From positions 21,642 through 85,641 of the forward strand of contig NZ_LRUN01000053.1 in the NCBI RefSeq assembly GCF_001679645.1: DNA of 64,000 nucleotides. The letters are read 5' to 3'. The notes beneath the pieces were generated by a model. That model saw only the letters and a list, made by a program, of their open reading frames with translations, did not search any database and was not told where the DNA came from. Made by a program: the position numbers and the translations under genes. Origin of the DNA: Pseudomonas bananamidigenes. GTDB lineage: Bacteria > Pseudomonadota > Gammaproteobacteria > Pseudomonadales > Pseudomonadaceae. Below are positions 7,831 to 16,075 of the stretch, one piece after another (the stretch's first letter is position 1; every line of letters starts with the position of its first letter).

Positions 7831-8391
7831 TTATTTCTTTTCAACATCGGTCTTCAGATGCGGCCAGGCAGCGCGAAGGTATTGAACCATCGACCACAGG
7901 GTCAGGCCGGCAGATACCATCAGCAATGTGTAACCAATGAAAACCCAGAAACTGAAGTCCTTGGGATTGGCCAGGAGAATCACCAGCGCGAGCATTTGCG
8001 CAGCGGTTTTCCATTTACCCAGGTTCGATACGGCAACGTGCGCCCGCGCCCCCAGTTCGGCCATCCATTCACGCAACGCCGAAACGACAATCTCGCGACC
8101 GATGATGACGGCCGCCGGCAGTGTGAGCCACAGATTTCCGTGTTCTTGCACCAGCAACACCAGCGCAACGGCGACCATCAGCTTGTCAGCGACAGGGTCC
8201 AGAAACGCGCCGAACGGAGTGCTTTGTTCCAGACGACGTGCCAGATAACCATCGAGCCAATCTGTCGCTGCCGCGAAGGCGAATACCGAACTTGAGGCCA
8301 GATAACTCCACTGGTAAGGCAGATAGAACAGCAAAATGAAGATCGGGATGAGCAGGACACGGAGAACGGTAATCAGATTAGGGATATTCAT
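7831..8391 (-). CDS. pgsA: CDP-diacylglycerol-glycerol-3-phosphate 3-phosphatidyltransferase
   Basis: Inner-membrane enzyme that commits CDP-diacylglycerol to phosphatidylglycerol synthesis. The 186-residue product has four or more hydrophobic segments and the complete CDP-alcohol phosphotransferase signature, DWLDGYLARR followed by GAFLDPVADKL (pattern DGxxAR-8-GxxxDxxxD). The ATG at 8391 (MNIPNLITVLR) matches the usual N-terminus; an in-frame GTG lies 6 bases upstream. It is 32 bases downstream of uvrC and ahead of the tRNA genes, the standard Pseudomonas order. Confidence 0.97.
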   Translation of the reverse strand: MNIPNLITVLRVLLIPIFILLFYLPYQWSYLASSSVFAFAAATDWLDGYLARRLEQSTPFGAFLDPVADKLMVAVALVLLVQEHGNLWLTLPAAVIIGREIVVSALREWMAELGARAHVAVSNLGKWKTAAQMLALVILLANPKDFSFWVFIGYTLLMVSAGLTLWSMVQYLRAAWPHLKTDVEKK

Positions 8392-8423
8392 CGGCACAAC
8401 TGGCTACGAGGTGAATGGGCATT

Positions 8424-10247
8424 CTACTCACTATGCAGGTTTGCATAAATCGACTCTGCTAGCTTTTTACTGATCCCCGGCGCTTTGGCGATCTCTTCGA
8501 TGCTTGCACGAGACAGCTCCTGCAATCCACCAAAATGTTTCAACAAGTCTCTGCGTCGGGTTGGTCCTACGCCCGCTACGCCTTCCAGCGTAGACGTACG
8601 ACGGGTTTTCCCGCGGCGCGCACGGTGTCCGGTGATCGCGAACCGGTGGGCCTCGTCACGGATCTGCTGGATCAGATGCAATGCCGGCGAGTCGCCGCGC
8701 AAGGTAAACTCATGCGCCGCATCATTCAGATACAACGTCTCGAACCCCGCCTTGCGTGTCGCGCCTTTCGCGACACCCAACAGGATCAGATCCGGTACGG
8801 CCAGTTCGTTGAGCACCTCGCGCGCCATCGACAACTGGCCCTTGCCACCGTCGACCAACAGAATATCCGGCAATTTGCCTTCCCCGTCCTTCAACTTGCT
8901 GAAGCGCCGGGTGAGCGCCTGATGCATGGCAGCATAGTCGTCGCCCGCCGTCACACCTTCGATGTTGTAGCGACGGTAATCCGACTTGATCGCCCCTTCC
9001 GGCCCGAAGACCACACAGGACGCGACGGTTGCCTCGCCACTGGAATGGCTGATGTCGTAGCACTCCAGGCGCTGCGGTGGCTCATCCAGGTTCAGCACCT
9101 CGGCCAACGCCTCGAAGCGCGCCGCGACATGCTGACGGTTGGCCAGCCGGGCACCCAATGCCTGTTCGGCGTTCGTCACCGCCAGTTGCTGCCAGCGCGC
9201 CCGCGTTCCGCGAACCCGATGGCTGATGCTCAGTTCGCGTCCCCGCAGTTCATGGATCGCCTCAATCAAGGCAGGAAAATCATCGTGCACGACATTGACG
9301 ATCAACTCACTTGGCAAATCGCGCTCGGGGCTGCTGATGAAGTACTGACCGAGAAACGCGGCCATGACCTCTGACACGTCCTCTTCGATACCGACCTGCG
9401 GGAAGAAATTCTTGCTTCCCAGAACCCGCCCGCCCCGGACGCTGATCAAATGGACACAGGCCCCGCCCGGGTTGACGAATGCCGCGATCACATCGATGTC
9501 ACCCGTGCCGCCTTCCATGCTTTGCTGGTCCTGAACCCTGCGCAGCAATGCGATCTGGTCGCGCAACTCGGCGGCGCGTTCGAACTCAAGGTTGATCGCA
9601 GCCTCCTCCATCGCACTCGACAACTCGTTGGTCAACGCGTGGCTGCGCCCCTCCAGGAACATCACCGAGTGGCGAACATCTTCGGCGTACACTTGCGGCT
9701 CGACGAGCCCGACACATGGGGCCTTGCAGCGTTTGATCTGGTATTGCAGACAGGGACGCGTCCGGTTCTTGTAATAACTGTCTTCGCACTGGCGCACGAA
9801 AAACGTCTTCTGCAGAAGAGCCAGGCTTTCGCGTATGGCCCCGGCACTCGGGTAAGGTCCGAAATACTTGCCCTTGGCCTTCTTCGCGCCACGGTGAATG
9901 CTCAGTCTGGGGAATTGTCCGTCAGACAGAAACACGTACGGGTAGGACTTATCGTCGCGCAGCAGGATGTTATAGGGAGGCCGCCACTCCTTGATCAGCG
10001 TCTGTTCAAGCAGCAGCGCTTCGGTCTCATTGGCCGTAATGGTGGTTTCGACCTGAGCGATTCGCCCCACCAGCGCAGCGGTCTTGGGCGCAAGTCCGGT
10101 TTTTCGAAAATAGCTGGCCAGACGCTTCTTGAGATTCTTGGCCTTGCCGACGTACAACAGACGCGCATCGGCGTCGAACATGCGGTAAACGCCAGGGCGC
10201 CCGCTGACCGTCGACAGGAACGCGCCGGAATCGAATGTCTCAGTCAT
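8424..10247 (-). CDS. uvrC: Excinuclease ABC subunit C
   Basis: Makes the dual incisions in nucleotide excision repair with UvrA and UvrB. The 607-residue protein has the N-terminal GIY-YIG nuclease domain (GVYRMFDADARLLYVGKAK), a Cys-containing region (CLQYQIKRCKAPC), the UVR motif (about residues 200-235), an RNase H-like C-terminal nuclease (ECYDISHSSGEATVASCVVF, ILLVDGGKGQL) and terminal helix-hairpin-helix motifs (LEGVAGVGPTRRRDLLKHFG). It starts 2 bases after the gacA stop, so the two are co-transcribed, as in other gamma-proteobacteria. Confidence 0.98.
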   Translation of the reverse strand: MTETFDSGAFLSTVSGRPGVYRMFDADARLLYVGKAKNLKKRLASYFRKTGLAPKTAALVGRIAQVETTITANETEALLLEQTLIKEWRPPYNILLRDDKSYPYVFLSDGQFPRLSIHRGAKKAKGKYFGPYPSAGAIRESLALLQKTFFVRQCEDSYYKNRTRPCLQYQIKRCKAPCVGLVEPQVYAEDVRHSVMFLEGRSHALTNELSSAMEEAAINLEFERAAELRDQIALLRRVQDQQSMEGGTGDIDVIAAFVNPGGACVHLISVRGGRVLGSKNFFPQVGIEEDVSEVMAAFLGQYFISSPERDLPSELIVNVVHDDFPALIEAIHELRGRELSISHRVRGTRARWQQLAVTNAEQALGARLANRQHVAARFEALAEVLNLDEPPQRLECYDISHSSGEATVASCVVFGPEGAIKSDYRRYNIEGVTAGDDYAAMHQALTRRFSKLKDGEGKLPDILLVDGGKGQLSMAREVLNELAVPDLILLGVAKGATRKAGFETLYLNDAAHEFTLRGDSPALHLIQQIRDEAHRFAITGHRARRGKTRRTSTLEGVAGVGPTRRRDLLKHFGGLQELSRASIEEIAKAPGISKKLAESIYANLHSE

Positions 10248-10249
10248 GA

Positions 10250-10891
10250 TCAGGCGCTGGCATCGACCATGCCATGGCGCACGGCAAGCAACGTCAATTC
10301 GACATCACTGCTGATCGAAAGCTTCTCGAAAATGCGATAACGGTAGGTATTGACGGTCTTGGGCGAAAGACACAGCTTGTCGGAAATGATCTGTACCTTC
10401 TGACAGCCGACAATCATCAGGGCAATCTGGATTTCCCGCTCGGACAAGGCGTCGAACGGAGAATCATTGGTAGGCTGGAAGGACTTGATCGCCAGTTGCT
10501 GGGCAATCTGCGGACTGATGTAGCGCTGACCGGCAAACACCAGGCGAATGGCCTGCACCATTTCCGGCAGTCCAGCGCCCTTGGTCAGATAACCCGCTGC
10601 ACCGGCCTGCAACAGACGCGTCGGAAACGGATCCTCCTCGCACACGGTCACAGCGACGACCTTGATGTCCGGATGGCTGCGCAGCAGTTTGCGCGTGGCT
10701 TCCAGGCCGCCGATGCCTGGCATCTTGACGTCCATCAGCACCACATCGGGCTTCAATTCACGGGCCTTGATGAGGGATTCTTCCCCGGACTCGGCCTGGC
10801 CTACCACCTGCAGGCCATCGATATCGGCCAGCATACGTGTAATGCCTGTACGAACGAGATCATGGTCATCGACCACTAGCACCCTAATCAA
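10250..10891 (-). CDS. gacA: Response regulator GacA
   Basis: Response regulator of the GacS/GacA system, which switches on the small RNAs that antagonise RsmA/RsmE and so controls secondary metabolism and biocontrol traits. The 213 residues comprise a receiver domain with phospho-acceptor Asp54 (VLMDVKMPG) and a LuxR-type helix-turn-helix (LSEREIQIALMIVGCQK, LCLSPKTVNTYRYRIFEKL). The start codon is TTG at 10891 with GAGGTG a few bases upstream; the TTG start is known for gacA in P. fluorescens. It is followed directly by uvrC. Confidence 0.98.
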   Translation of the reverse strand: MIRVLVVDDHDLVRTGITRMLADIDGLQVVGQAESGEESLIKARELKPDVVLMDVKMPGIGGLEATRKLLRSHPDIKVVAVTVCEEDPFPTRLLQAGAAGYLTKGAGLPEMVQAIRLVFAGQRYISPQIAQQLAIKSFQPTNDSPFDALSEREIQIALMIVGCQKVQIISDKLCLSPKTVNTYRYRIFEKLSISSDVELTLLAVRHGMVDASA

Positions 10892-11018
10892 GCAGACACC
10901 TCGCGATATGGTCTTATTGGGATGCCGGACACCTTAGCAAAAAGTGCCAGACAGACCTAGCGGCAAGCAAAATTTAAAAAGTTTCAATCCATCATTGAAG
11001 GCTTGCCGGATCTGCGTT

Positions 11019-11483
11019 TCAGAGCACATCTGTACTGAAATCCAGCTGCATTCGCAGGAAACATTCATCCTCGCCCTGCACAATCAATCTCTTTCTACGA
11101 TAGAGGTTCTGCGCCGGATTGTTCTTGAAAACCGTGAGGCGCAATGCCGGTCGGCGCTCCTTGCGCGCCATTGCAACAATCTGATCGATCGCCCAGGAAC
11201 CTGCACCCTGCCTCTGGAAAGCCTCGCTGACCTGTAATTCGCGAATGTACAACGCTCGCCCGTCACGACTCAGGCTGAAATAACCTGCCACGTCCCCCTC
11301 GCACTCGATCAACCAGTTGTCGCGACCGCCCCAGGCCAGGTCAAATGCTTCGTCCTGCCACAACAGATCGTAGTGGATGTAATAGCGGAGCATGTTCCGG
11401 CAGGTGATTTCTCGCGTAAACGGCAGGTCACCGGGCGTTGCCGGTCGCAAGTAGAAACGCCCGTGCGCATCAACTTCTTTCAA
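11019..11483 (-). CDS. GNAT family N-acetyltransferase
   Basis: A 154-residue GCN5-related acyltransferase. The acetyl-CoA-binding signature appears as ELQVSEAFQRQGAGSWAID (R/Q-x-x-G-x-G/A type), preceded by the strand GDVAGYFSLSRDG and followed by LRLTVFKNNPAQNLYRR. The start is a TTG at 11483 preceded by GGAGGG, in good register; no ATG fits as well. It is 127 bases upstream of gacA and may share transcription. The substrate is unknown. Confidence 0.85.
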   Translation of the reverse strand: MKEVDAHGRFYLRPATPGDLPFTREITCRNMLRYYIHYDLLWQDEAFDLAWGGRDNWLIECEGDVAGYFSLSRDGRALYIRELQVSEAFQRQGAGSWAIDQIVAMARKERRPALRLTVFKNNPAQNLYRRKRLIVQGEDECFLRMQLDFSTDVL

Positions 11484-11668
11484 GAAGATCTCCCTCCACC
11501 ATCTGTATCGACGATGTTTCAGCCCTGTCGCACCGGAAAAATGCAGAGTGTGTCATAGCCTGTGAAAGGCTCAAGTCATAGGTGCAGACTTTGGAACTCG
11601 ATAGTATTTTCTGATTGCCGACGCGCCTCGGGCTCTAGTAAGCTCGCCGCATTCATCGGAGACATGCC

Positions 11669-11797
11669 ATGTTCAACGCCATCGTACAGCTGCCTGCCAC
11701 CCGCGCCCTGCGCTCGGTTGCGGCTGCCCGCGTGAACAGCGCTTACGCTCCTGCGAGCTTTTATTTTGGGTATTGGTTTAGCCACTGGCGCGCCTGA
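11669..11797 (+). CDS. Aromatic-rich leader peptide 1 upstream of DAHP synthase
   Basis: A 42-codon reading frame with a GGAG ribosome site 7 bases upstream. Its C-terminal end reads SFYFGYWFSHWRA: seven aromatic residues within ten, plus one His. It is followed after 48 bases by an intrinsic terminator. Clustered codons for the pathway end products just before a terminator are the hallmark of ribosome-mediated attenuation (as in trp, pheA and tyr leaders), and the downstream enzyme is the first step of aromatic amino acid synthesis. Attenuation is inferred, not shown; I could not draw a convincing antiterminator by eye. Confidence 0.75.
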   Translation: MFNAIVQLPATRALRSVAAARVNSAYAPASFYFGYWFSHWRA

Positions 11798-11844
11798 TAC
11801 CCACACGGCGCCCATACAAACGGGTCGCCCACCAGAGAAATCTC

Positions 11845-11883
11845 AACCCCCGGTCGGCCTCCCGACCGGGGGTTTTGTTTTTT
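11845..11883 (+). terminator. Intrinsic terminator / attenuator after leader peptide 1
   Basis: CCCCCGGTCGG and CCGACCGGGGG form a perfect 11-bp stem with a 4-base loop, followed by TTTTGTTTTTT. It lies between leader peptide 1 and leader peptide 2, upstream of DAHP synthase. This is a very strong terminator in a position suited to attenuation. Confidence 0.92.
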
Positions 11884-11929
11884 CAGGCCCCGAACTTTCA
11901 GCGACACCAGACATTTGAGGAATCACGAC

Positions 11930-12082
11930 ATGAACTACGCCACTTATTACCGCTACGACACCTTTGCCGCCTGGCGATTTAGCAGCCTCCGCTCGGGACA
12001 GCCTGCCGCCTCCGATCGGTCACCCACAGGTGGCAAGCCAACACACGTAGCCAATCCGGCCAACTGTCGAACACCCCAATAG
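11930..12082 (+). CDS. Tyrosine-rich leader peptide 2 upstream of DAHP synthase
   Basis: A 50-codon frame whose ATG follows TTGAGG at good spacing. The N-terminal part reads MNYATYYRYDTFAAWRF, with four Tyr, two Phe and one Trp in 17 codons; the remainder is Pro/Ser/Thr-rich and unremarkable. It ends 47 bases before the DAHP synthase start, and a small hairpin (12089-12110, GCGGG-AAAGA-CCCGC extended by GTC/GAC) lies between. It could be a second sensing peptide acting on translation or Rho access. The function is inferred from composition and position only. Confidence 0.6.
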   Translation: MNYATYYRYDTFAAWRFSSLRSGQPAASDRSPTGGKPTHVANPANCRTPQ

Positions 12083-12129
12083 GGCCGAGTCGGCGGGAAA
12101 GACCCGCGACCAGCCCAGGAAGACGCCAA

Positions 12130-13206
12130 ATGAATTCGTCCGTTACTGCTCTGCCACTGTCCACCCTGAACCCGGCCAACGAAGCGTTGACCCAGCGCCT
12201 GCCCAGCTCGCTGCAGCTCAAACAGCAACTGCCCCTCGACACGGCCCTGAGCCTGCAAGTCGCTCATCATCGGCAGGCGATCCGTGCCATTCTCAACGGC
12301 GAAGACCAGCGATTGCTGATCGTCGTCGGTCCTTGCTCGATTCATGACCCGCAGTCCGCCCTGGAATACGCCGGCAAACTCGCCCGACTGGCCGATCACG
12401 TTAGTGACGAGATGTTGCTGGTGATGCGCGCTTACGTCGAAAAGCCTCGCACCACCGTTGGCTGGAAAGGTCTGGCTTACGATCCGCATCTTGATGGCAG
12501 CGATGACATGGCCGCCGGCCTGACACTGTCACGGGAACTGATGCTGGAAATGATCCGCCTCGGTCTGCCTGTTGCCACCGAACTGCTGCAACCCATGGCC
12601 GCCGGCTACTTCGATGACCTGCTCAGTTGGGTGGCCATCGGTGCGCGGACCACCGAATCCCAGATCCATCGTGAGATGGCAAGTGGACTGGGCATGCCGG
12701 TCGGTTTCAAGAATGGCACCGATGGCGGCGTCGCAATCGCCGTTGACGCCATGCGCTCGGCCGCTCACCCCCATCGTCATTTCGGGGTCGACAGCCAAGG
12801 GCATCCGGCAATCATCACGACTTCAGGCAATCCGGATACGCATCTGGTTCTGCGAGGAGGCCATAGAGGGCCGAATTACGACGCCGCCAGCGTTGCCCGA
12901 ATCCATGGAGAACTCAACCGTTTGAAGATTCCGGGTCGAATCATGGTCGACTGCAGCCATGCCAACAGCGGCAAGGATCCGTTGCGACAACCTGAGGTGT
13001 TCAACGATGTGCTGGAACAGCGCCTTCAGGGAGATTGCACACTGGTTGGCATGATGATCGAGTCGCATCTGTTCGAAGGGTGCCAGCCATTGAGTGAGTC
13101 CTTGCGCTACGGAGTTTCGGTAACGGATGGCTGTCTGGGCTTCTCTGCCACGGAGCGTCTGCTGCTCGCTTCTGCCGAGCGTCTTCGCAAAGGCTCCCTG
13201 TCCTGA
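12130..13206 (+). CDS. 3-deoxy-7-phosphoheptulonate (DAHP) synthase, class I
   Basis: Condenses phosphoenolpyruvate with erythrose 4-phosphate, the first step of the shikimate pathway. The 358-residue length and motifs fit the AroF/G/H type: VVGPCSIHDP, the metal and substrate region MRAYVEKPRTTVGWKGL, GARTTESQIHREMASGL, and DCSHANSGKDP near the C-terminus. The start has AGGAAG 7 bases upstream. Two aromatic-rich leader peptides and a terminator lie upstream, so synthesis is probably tuned to aromatic amino acid supply. Tyr richness of leader 2 suggests the Tyr-sensitive isozyme (AroF-like), but the sequence does not settle the isozyme. Confidence 0.95.
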   Translation: MNSSVTALPLSTLNPANEALTQRLPSSLQLKQQLPLDTALSLQVAHHRQAIRAILNGEDQRLLIVVGPCSIHDPQSALEYAGKLARLADHVSDEMLLVMRAYVEKPRTTVGWKGLAYDPHLDGSDDMAAGLTLSRELMLEMIRLGLPVATELLQPMAAGYFDDLLSWVAIGARTTESQIHREMASGLGMPVGFKNGTDGGVAIAVDAMRSAAHPHRHFGVDSQGHPAIITTSGNPDTHLVLRGGHRGPNYDAASVARIHGELNRLKIPGRIMVDCSHANSGKDPLRQPEVFNDVLEQRLQGDCTLVGMMIESHLFEGCQPLSESLRYGVSVTDGCLGFSATERLLLASAERLRKGSLS

Positions 13207-13215
13207 AATGAAACC

Positions 13216-13247
13216 AGCCTTCCGGAACGCATTGCTTCCGGAAGGCT
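13216..13247. terminator. Hairpin between convergent genes
   Basis: AGCCTTCCGGAA and TTCCGGAAGGCT form a perfect 12-bp stem between the DAHP synthase stop (13206) and the end of the minus-strand gene at 13254. It probably ends transcription from both sides, although T-tracts are weak. Confidence 0.65.
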
Positions 13248-13253
13248 GCTTGC

Positions 13254-14363
13254 TCACCCCTGCACTCGTACCTGTGTCACATCGGATTCCTGGCTGGCAT
13301 CGTCCAGCCGCTCGACCGAATAGGACAATCGAACAGTCGTATCGACATGTTCACGCCAGAAACGATAAGGAACGATGAAGACCAGCGGCTCATTTCTCAT
13401 CCCGCTGGTGATTTCACGCTCATCGCGGTGGAAGTAGTGTTCACCATCGCACTTGAGATAAACCAGTTCGCCAGCGTCAATCTGCGCATGGCTGATCACC
13501 ACGCTGACGCCATCCTGGGTGTCGTTTACGTCAAGCACTCCGCTCTGTGCCTCAAGTACCTGTGGCGCGCACAGTTCCCTGCGTATCAGCGGAGCAATGG
13601 TGATGCTCAGGGTTCCCGACTCGCGTACCGCGCCACTTATTTGCTCGATGACATAACGAACGAGCACTTCGTTGCCAAGATGCGGCTCGATGAATCGAGG
13701 ATCGACACCGAATACCAGCGGCATTCCAACCGCAAAGGATTCGACGACCAACCTGTCCCGGAAGCAGGTGTGTTCCGCCGGCCCTTGCCAGATCAGTTCC
13801 ACCCGATCACCGACCGACATTCCCGCATATGGCTGGAGAGTGACCGTGGTGCCATCGTTTACACGTGACGGATCCAGGTGTCCACCCACGGCATCGTCAA
13901 CCGTGGGCGGCAGCAAACTGTATAAAACGTCCCCGACATTCAGCTGAATCCTGATGGAGCTTCGCGGCAAAAGCTGCTTTTTGCCGTGCAATGTCCAGAA
14001 CACCTCCAGCGAACCGCCATCCAGCGCAGCGATATGAGGACTTCTGATGACGAAAACGATATCCCTCCCCAGCCGAGCCTCGCTGATCGATCGCGCAAAC
14101 TCCTGTCGATACGGCGAACCCTCGCTATCTAGGCCATGCCAGCTCAACATCACTCTGTCACCACATGCCATATCGGGATAAGGCGCGATCCGCACAATAA
14201 CCCTGTCCAACGAAGGGTCCAGGACACCTCCTTGCGCCGGTTCGAGAATGGCCGGGGGCAAACTGTCCGTTTGCTCGTAGAAACATGTGTGCCCCGGTGA
14301 GTCAATCATCGTTACGGCTACAACTTCGCTCTGTAACGCTTCACGCTCGTTCTGCCTGTTCAT
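13254..14363 (-). CDS. Hypothetical protein with three homologous repeats
   Basis: A 369-residue protein without signal peptide or membrane segment. Three units of about 110 residues can be aligned by eye. Each opens with a Leu/Pro motif and a GG/SG-(V/H)LD element (PAQGGVLDP, DAVGGHLDP, EAQSGVLDV), then a beta-rich stretch with a GDRVxLxWxG-type signature (GDRVMLSWHG, GDRVELIWQG, GELVYLKCDG). The third unit is the most diverged. The pattern suggests tandem immunoglobulin-like beta-sandwich domains. The ATG at 14363 is preferred (GGAG upstream); an in-frame GTG lies at 14375. I do not recognise a named family or function. Confidence 0.75.
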   Translation of the reverse strand: MNRQNEREALQSEVVAVTMIDSPGHTCFYEQTDSLPPAILEPAQGGVLDPSLDRVIVRIAPYPDMACGDRVMLSWHGLDSEGSPYRQEFARSISEARLGRDIVFVIRSPHIAALDGGSLEVFWTLHGKKQLLPRSSIRIQLNVGDVLYSLLPPTVDDAVGGHLDPSRVNDGTTVTLQPYAGMSVGDRVELIWQGPAEHTCFRDRLVVESFAVGMPLVFGVDPRFIEPHLGNEVLVRYVIEQISGAVRESGTLSITIAPLIRRELCAPQVLEAQSGVLDVNDTQDGVSVVISHAQIDAGELVYLKCDGEHYFHRDEREITSGMRNEPLVFIVPYRFWREHVDTTVRLSYSVERLDDASQESDVTQVRVQG

Positions 14364-14375
14364 TCGTAGTTCCAC

Positions 14376-14700
14376 TCCATGGAAACGCCCTGCAGCCGGT
14401 TTGCTGCGTCGAAGAACCCCTATTCAACCCGCCAGGCGAGAAAAATGATGTCGTCCAGATACTCGACGTACCGGCAGCAATCGCATCACACCAAGTAGGC
14501 AATGACGGAGCAAATACGTTGGGCAAGGCAAAAGATGTCCAAATATTCCGATCCGGATTTCAAACTTCAAGGATATTTCCTGCGCACACAGACCCGATTT
14601 CCGTCACCCAAGGAAGACACGTCATACATCTGGAGCCCCGAGACTGCTTTAGAGTGGCACCCGGCAACTATCGATGAACCTCTGCGATCAAGGATGAAAA
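14376..14700. other. Intergenic region with no recognised feature
   Basis: The space between two divergent genes (repeat protein and lipase) holds no convincing gene, terminator or repeat. Short open frames cross it but lack ribosome sites or recognisable motifs. It presumably contains both promoters, and composition is more AT-rich than the flanks. Confidence 0.5.
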
Positions 14701-15570
14701 ATGCTACGGAACCCCACCACTCTTTATCCCATCCTGCTGGTGCATGGATTGTTCGGATTCGAGCGTATCGGCTCTCTTGAGCTGTTCCACGACGTAAGGC
14801 AAGCATTGAAAATCATGGGTATTCAGGTTTTCGTACCGCACTTGTCAGCCATTCACGACAACGAAGCAAGAGGCGGACAGCTGCTTTGCCAGATCGATAC
14901 CGTGCTCAGAGGCACCGGCGCTGCAAAAGTCAACTTGATCGGGCACAGTCAGGGTGCACTCACGGCTCGATACGCAGCAGCGCTCGCCCCACACAAGGTC
15001 GCATCCGTGACATCAGTCAGCGGGCCGAACCACGGTTCGGAACTTGCGGATTACCTGCGCAAGGCACTGATTCCCGGAAAACTCCCGGAATCCGTCGCCC
15101 GGAAAGTGGCCACATTGTTTTGCGACTGGCTGTGCCTGCTCAATGGGACCGCAGCGCTGCCGCAGCATGCACTGGCCGCATTGAACGCCCTGACAACCGA
15201 AGCCGTCGGCGACTTCAATGACAAGTACCCGCAGGGTTTACCGCAGAACTGGGGCGGCCAGGGCGCCGAGCAGGTCAATGAGGTGCGCTACTATTCCTTG
15301 AGCGGCATCGTGCCGTCGATCAACCTGCAAAAGCCCGATCCGGTGCAAGACATCTGCCGGACCCTCTCGCAGTATTTCATGACCGAGCCCTTGCAGAACG
15401 ATGGCTTCGTCGGACGCTACAGCTCTCATCTGGGCACTGTGATTGGCTCCGACTATCCATTCGATCATTTGCGCAGCCTGGGTCGAACTGCGGGCAAGCA
15501 TGCCGGAGCAGTCGATTCGATCCAGTTGTATGTCGAGCACGCCTTGCGCTTGCAGGCAGCCGGTCTCTGA
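14701..15570 (+). CDS. Triacylglycerol lipase-like alpha/beta hydrolase
   Basis: A 289-residue alpha/beta hydrolase close to bacterial lipase family I. The oxyanion-hole motif is HGLFGF (about residues 15-20), the nucleophile is Ser83 in GHSQG, and the C-terminal block DGFVGRYSSHLGTVIGSDYPFDHL matches the Asp/His region of family I.1/I.2 lipases. Unlike secreted members it begins directly with LRNPTTLYPILLVHG and has no signal peptide, and no foldase (Lif) gene is adjacent. It could be intracellular or exported by another route. The ribosome site AGGATG lies just before the ATG. Confidence 0.9.
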   Translation: MLRNPTTLYPILLVHGLFGFERIGSLELFHDVRQALKIMGIQVFVPHLSAIHDNEARGGQLLCQIDTVLRGTGAAKVNLIGHSQGALTARYAAALAPHKVASVTSVSGPNHGSELADYLRKALIPGKLPESVARKVATLFCDWLCLLNGTAALPQHALAALNALTTEAVGDFNDKYPQGLPQNWGGQGAEQVNEVRYYSLSGIVPSINLQKPDPVQDICRTLSQYFMTEPLQNDGFVGRYSSHLGTVIGSDYPFDHLRSLGRTAGKHAGAVDSIQLYVEHALRLQAAGL

Positions 15571-15660
15571 AAGCCGGCCTCCGGACGGAACTTTGCAAAG
15601 AAATCGGCCACTGAATCCGGTAGGCTCCACCTTTTACAGATTTGATTGGAGATTTTCCCC

Positions 15661-15942
15661 ATGGCAAAAGCCACTGCTCGTCACATCCTGGTTTCCAGCG
15701 AAGACAAGTGCAACGAACTCAAGGCCCAGATCGAGGCCGGTGCGGATTTCGCTGAAGTCGCCAAGGCCAACTCCACCTGCCCGTCCAGCCGCCAGGGCGG
15801 CGATCTGGGTTCGTTCGGTCCGGGACAGATGGTCAAGGAATTCGACACCGTCGTGTTCAGTGCACCGATCAATGTCGTGCAAGGTCCGGTCAAGACTCAG
15901 TTCGGTTATCACCTGCTGGAAGTCACCAGTCGTCAGGACTGA
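15661..15942 (+). CDS. Parvulin-type peptidyl-prolyl isomerase
   Basis: A 93-residue single-domain parvulin, the size of E. coli PpiC. It contains ATARHILVSSEDKCNELKAQI, FAEVAKANSTCPS, GGDLGSFGPGQMVKEFD, and the closing VKTQFGYHLLEVTSR. It is cytoplasmic, with no signal peptide. The ATG at 15661 is preceded by GGAG; an upstream in-frame TTG is not supported. A second parvulin of the same type lies at 35331-35606. Confidence 0.95.
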   Translation: MAKATARHILVSSEDKCNELKAQIEAGADFAEVAKANSTCPSSRQGGDLGSFGPGQMVKEFDTVVFSAPINVVQGPVKTQFGYHLLEVTSRQD

Positions 15943-16075
15943 TTTTCACCCACCCTGTTGCGTAACGGCCCGCCGGATAGCGGGCGTTTTGTTCCGGACA
16001 CACCATTTGGCTGGCGAACGATGCGGCGCTCGCGTACAAATTGCGCTTATCGTTTAACCGGCTTTAAGGCTGACA

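Noticed and set aside
11798..11850. Defined antiterminator for the leader peptide 1 attenuator
   Set aside because: Only short 4-5-base complementarities to the terminator arms are visible; calling a specific antiterminator would be guesswork without folding.
14502..14780. A 92-codon frame overlapping the lipase start
   Set aside because: It overlaps the lipase in another frame, and its last third is the lipase gene read out of frame; no family resemblance.
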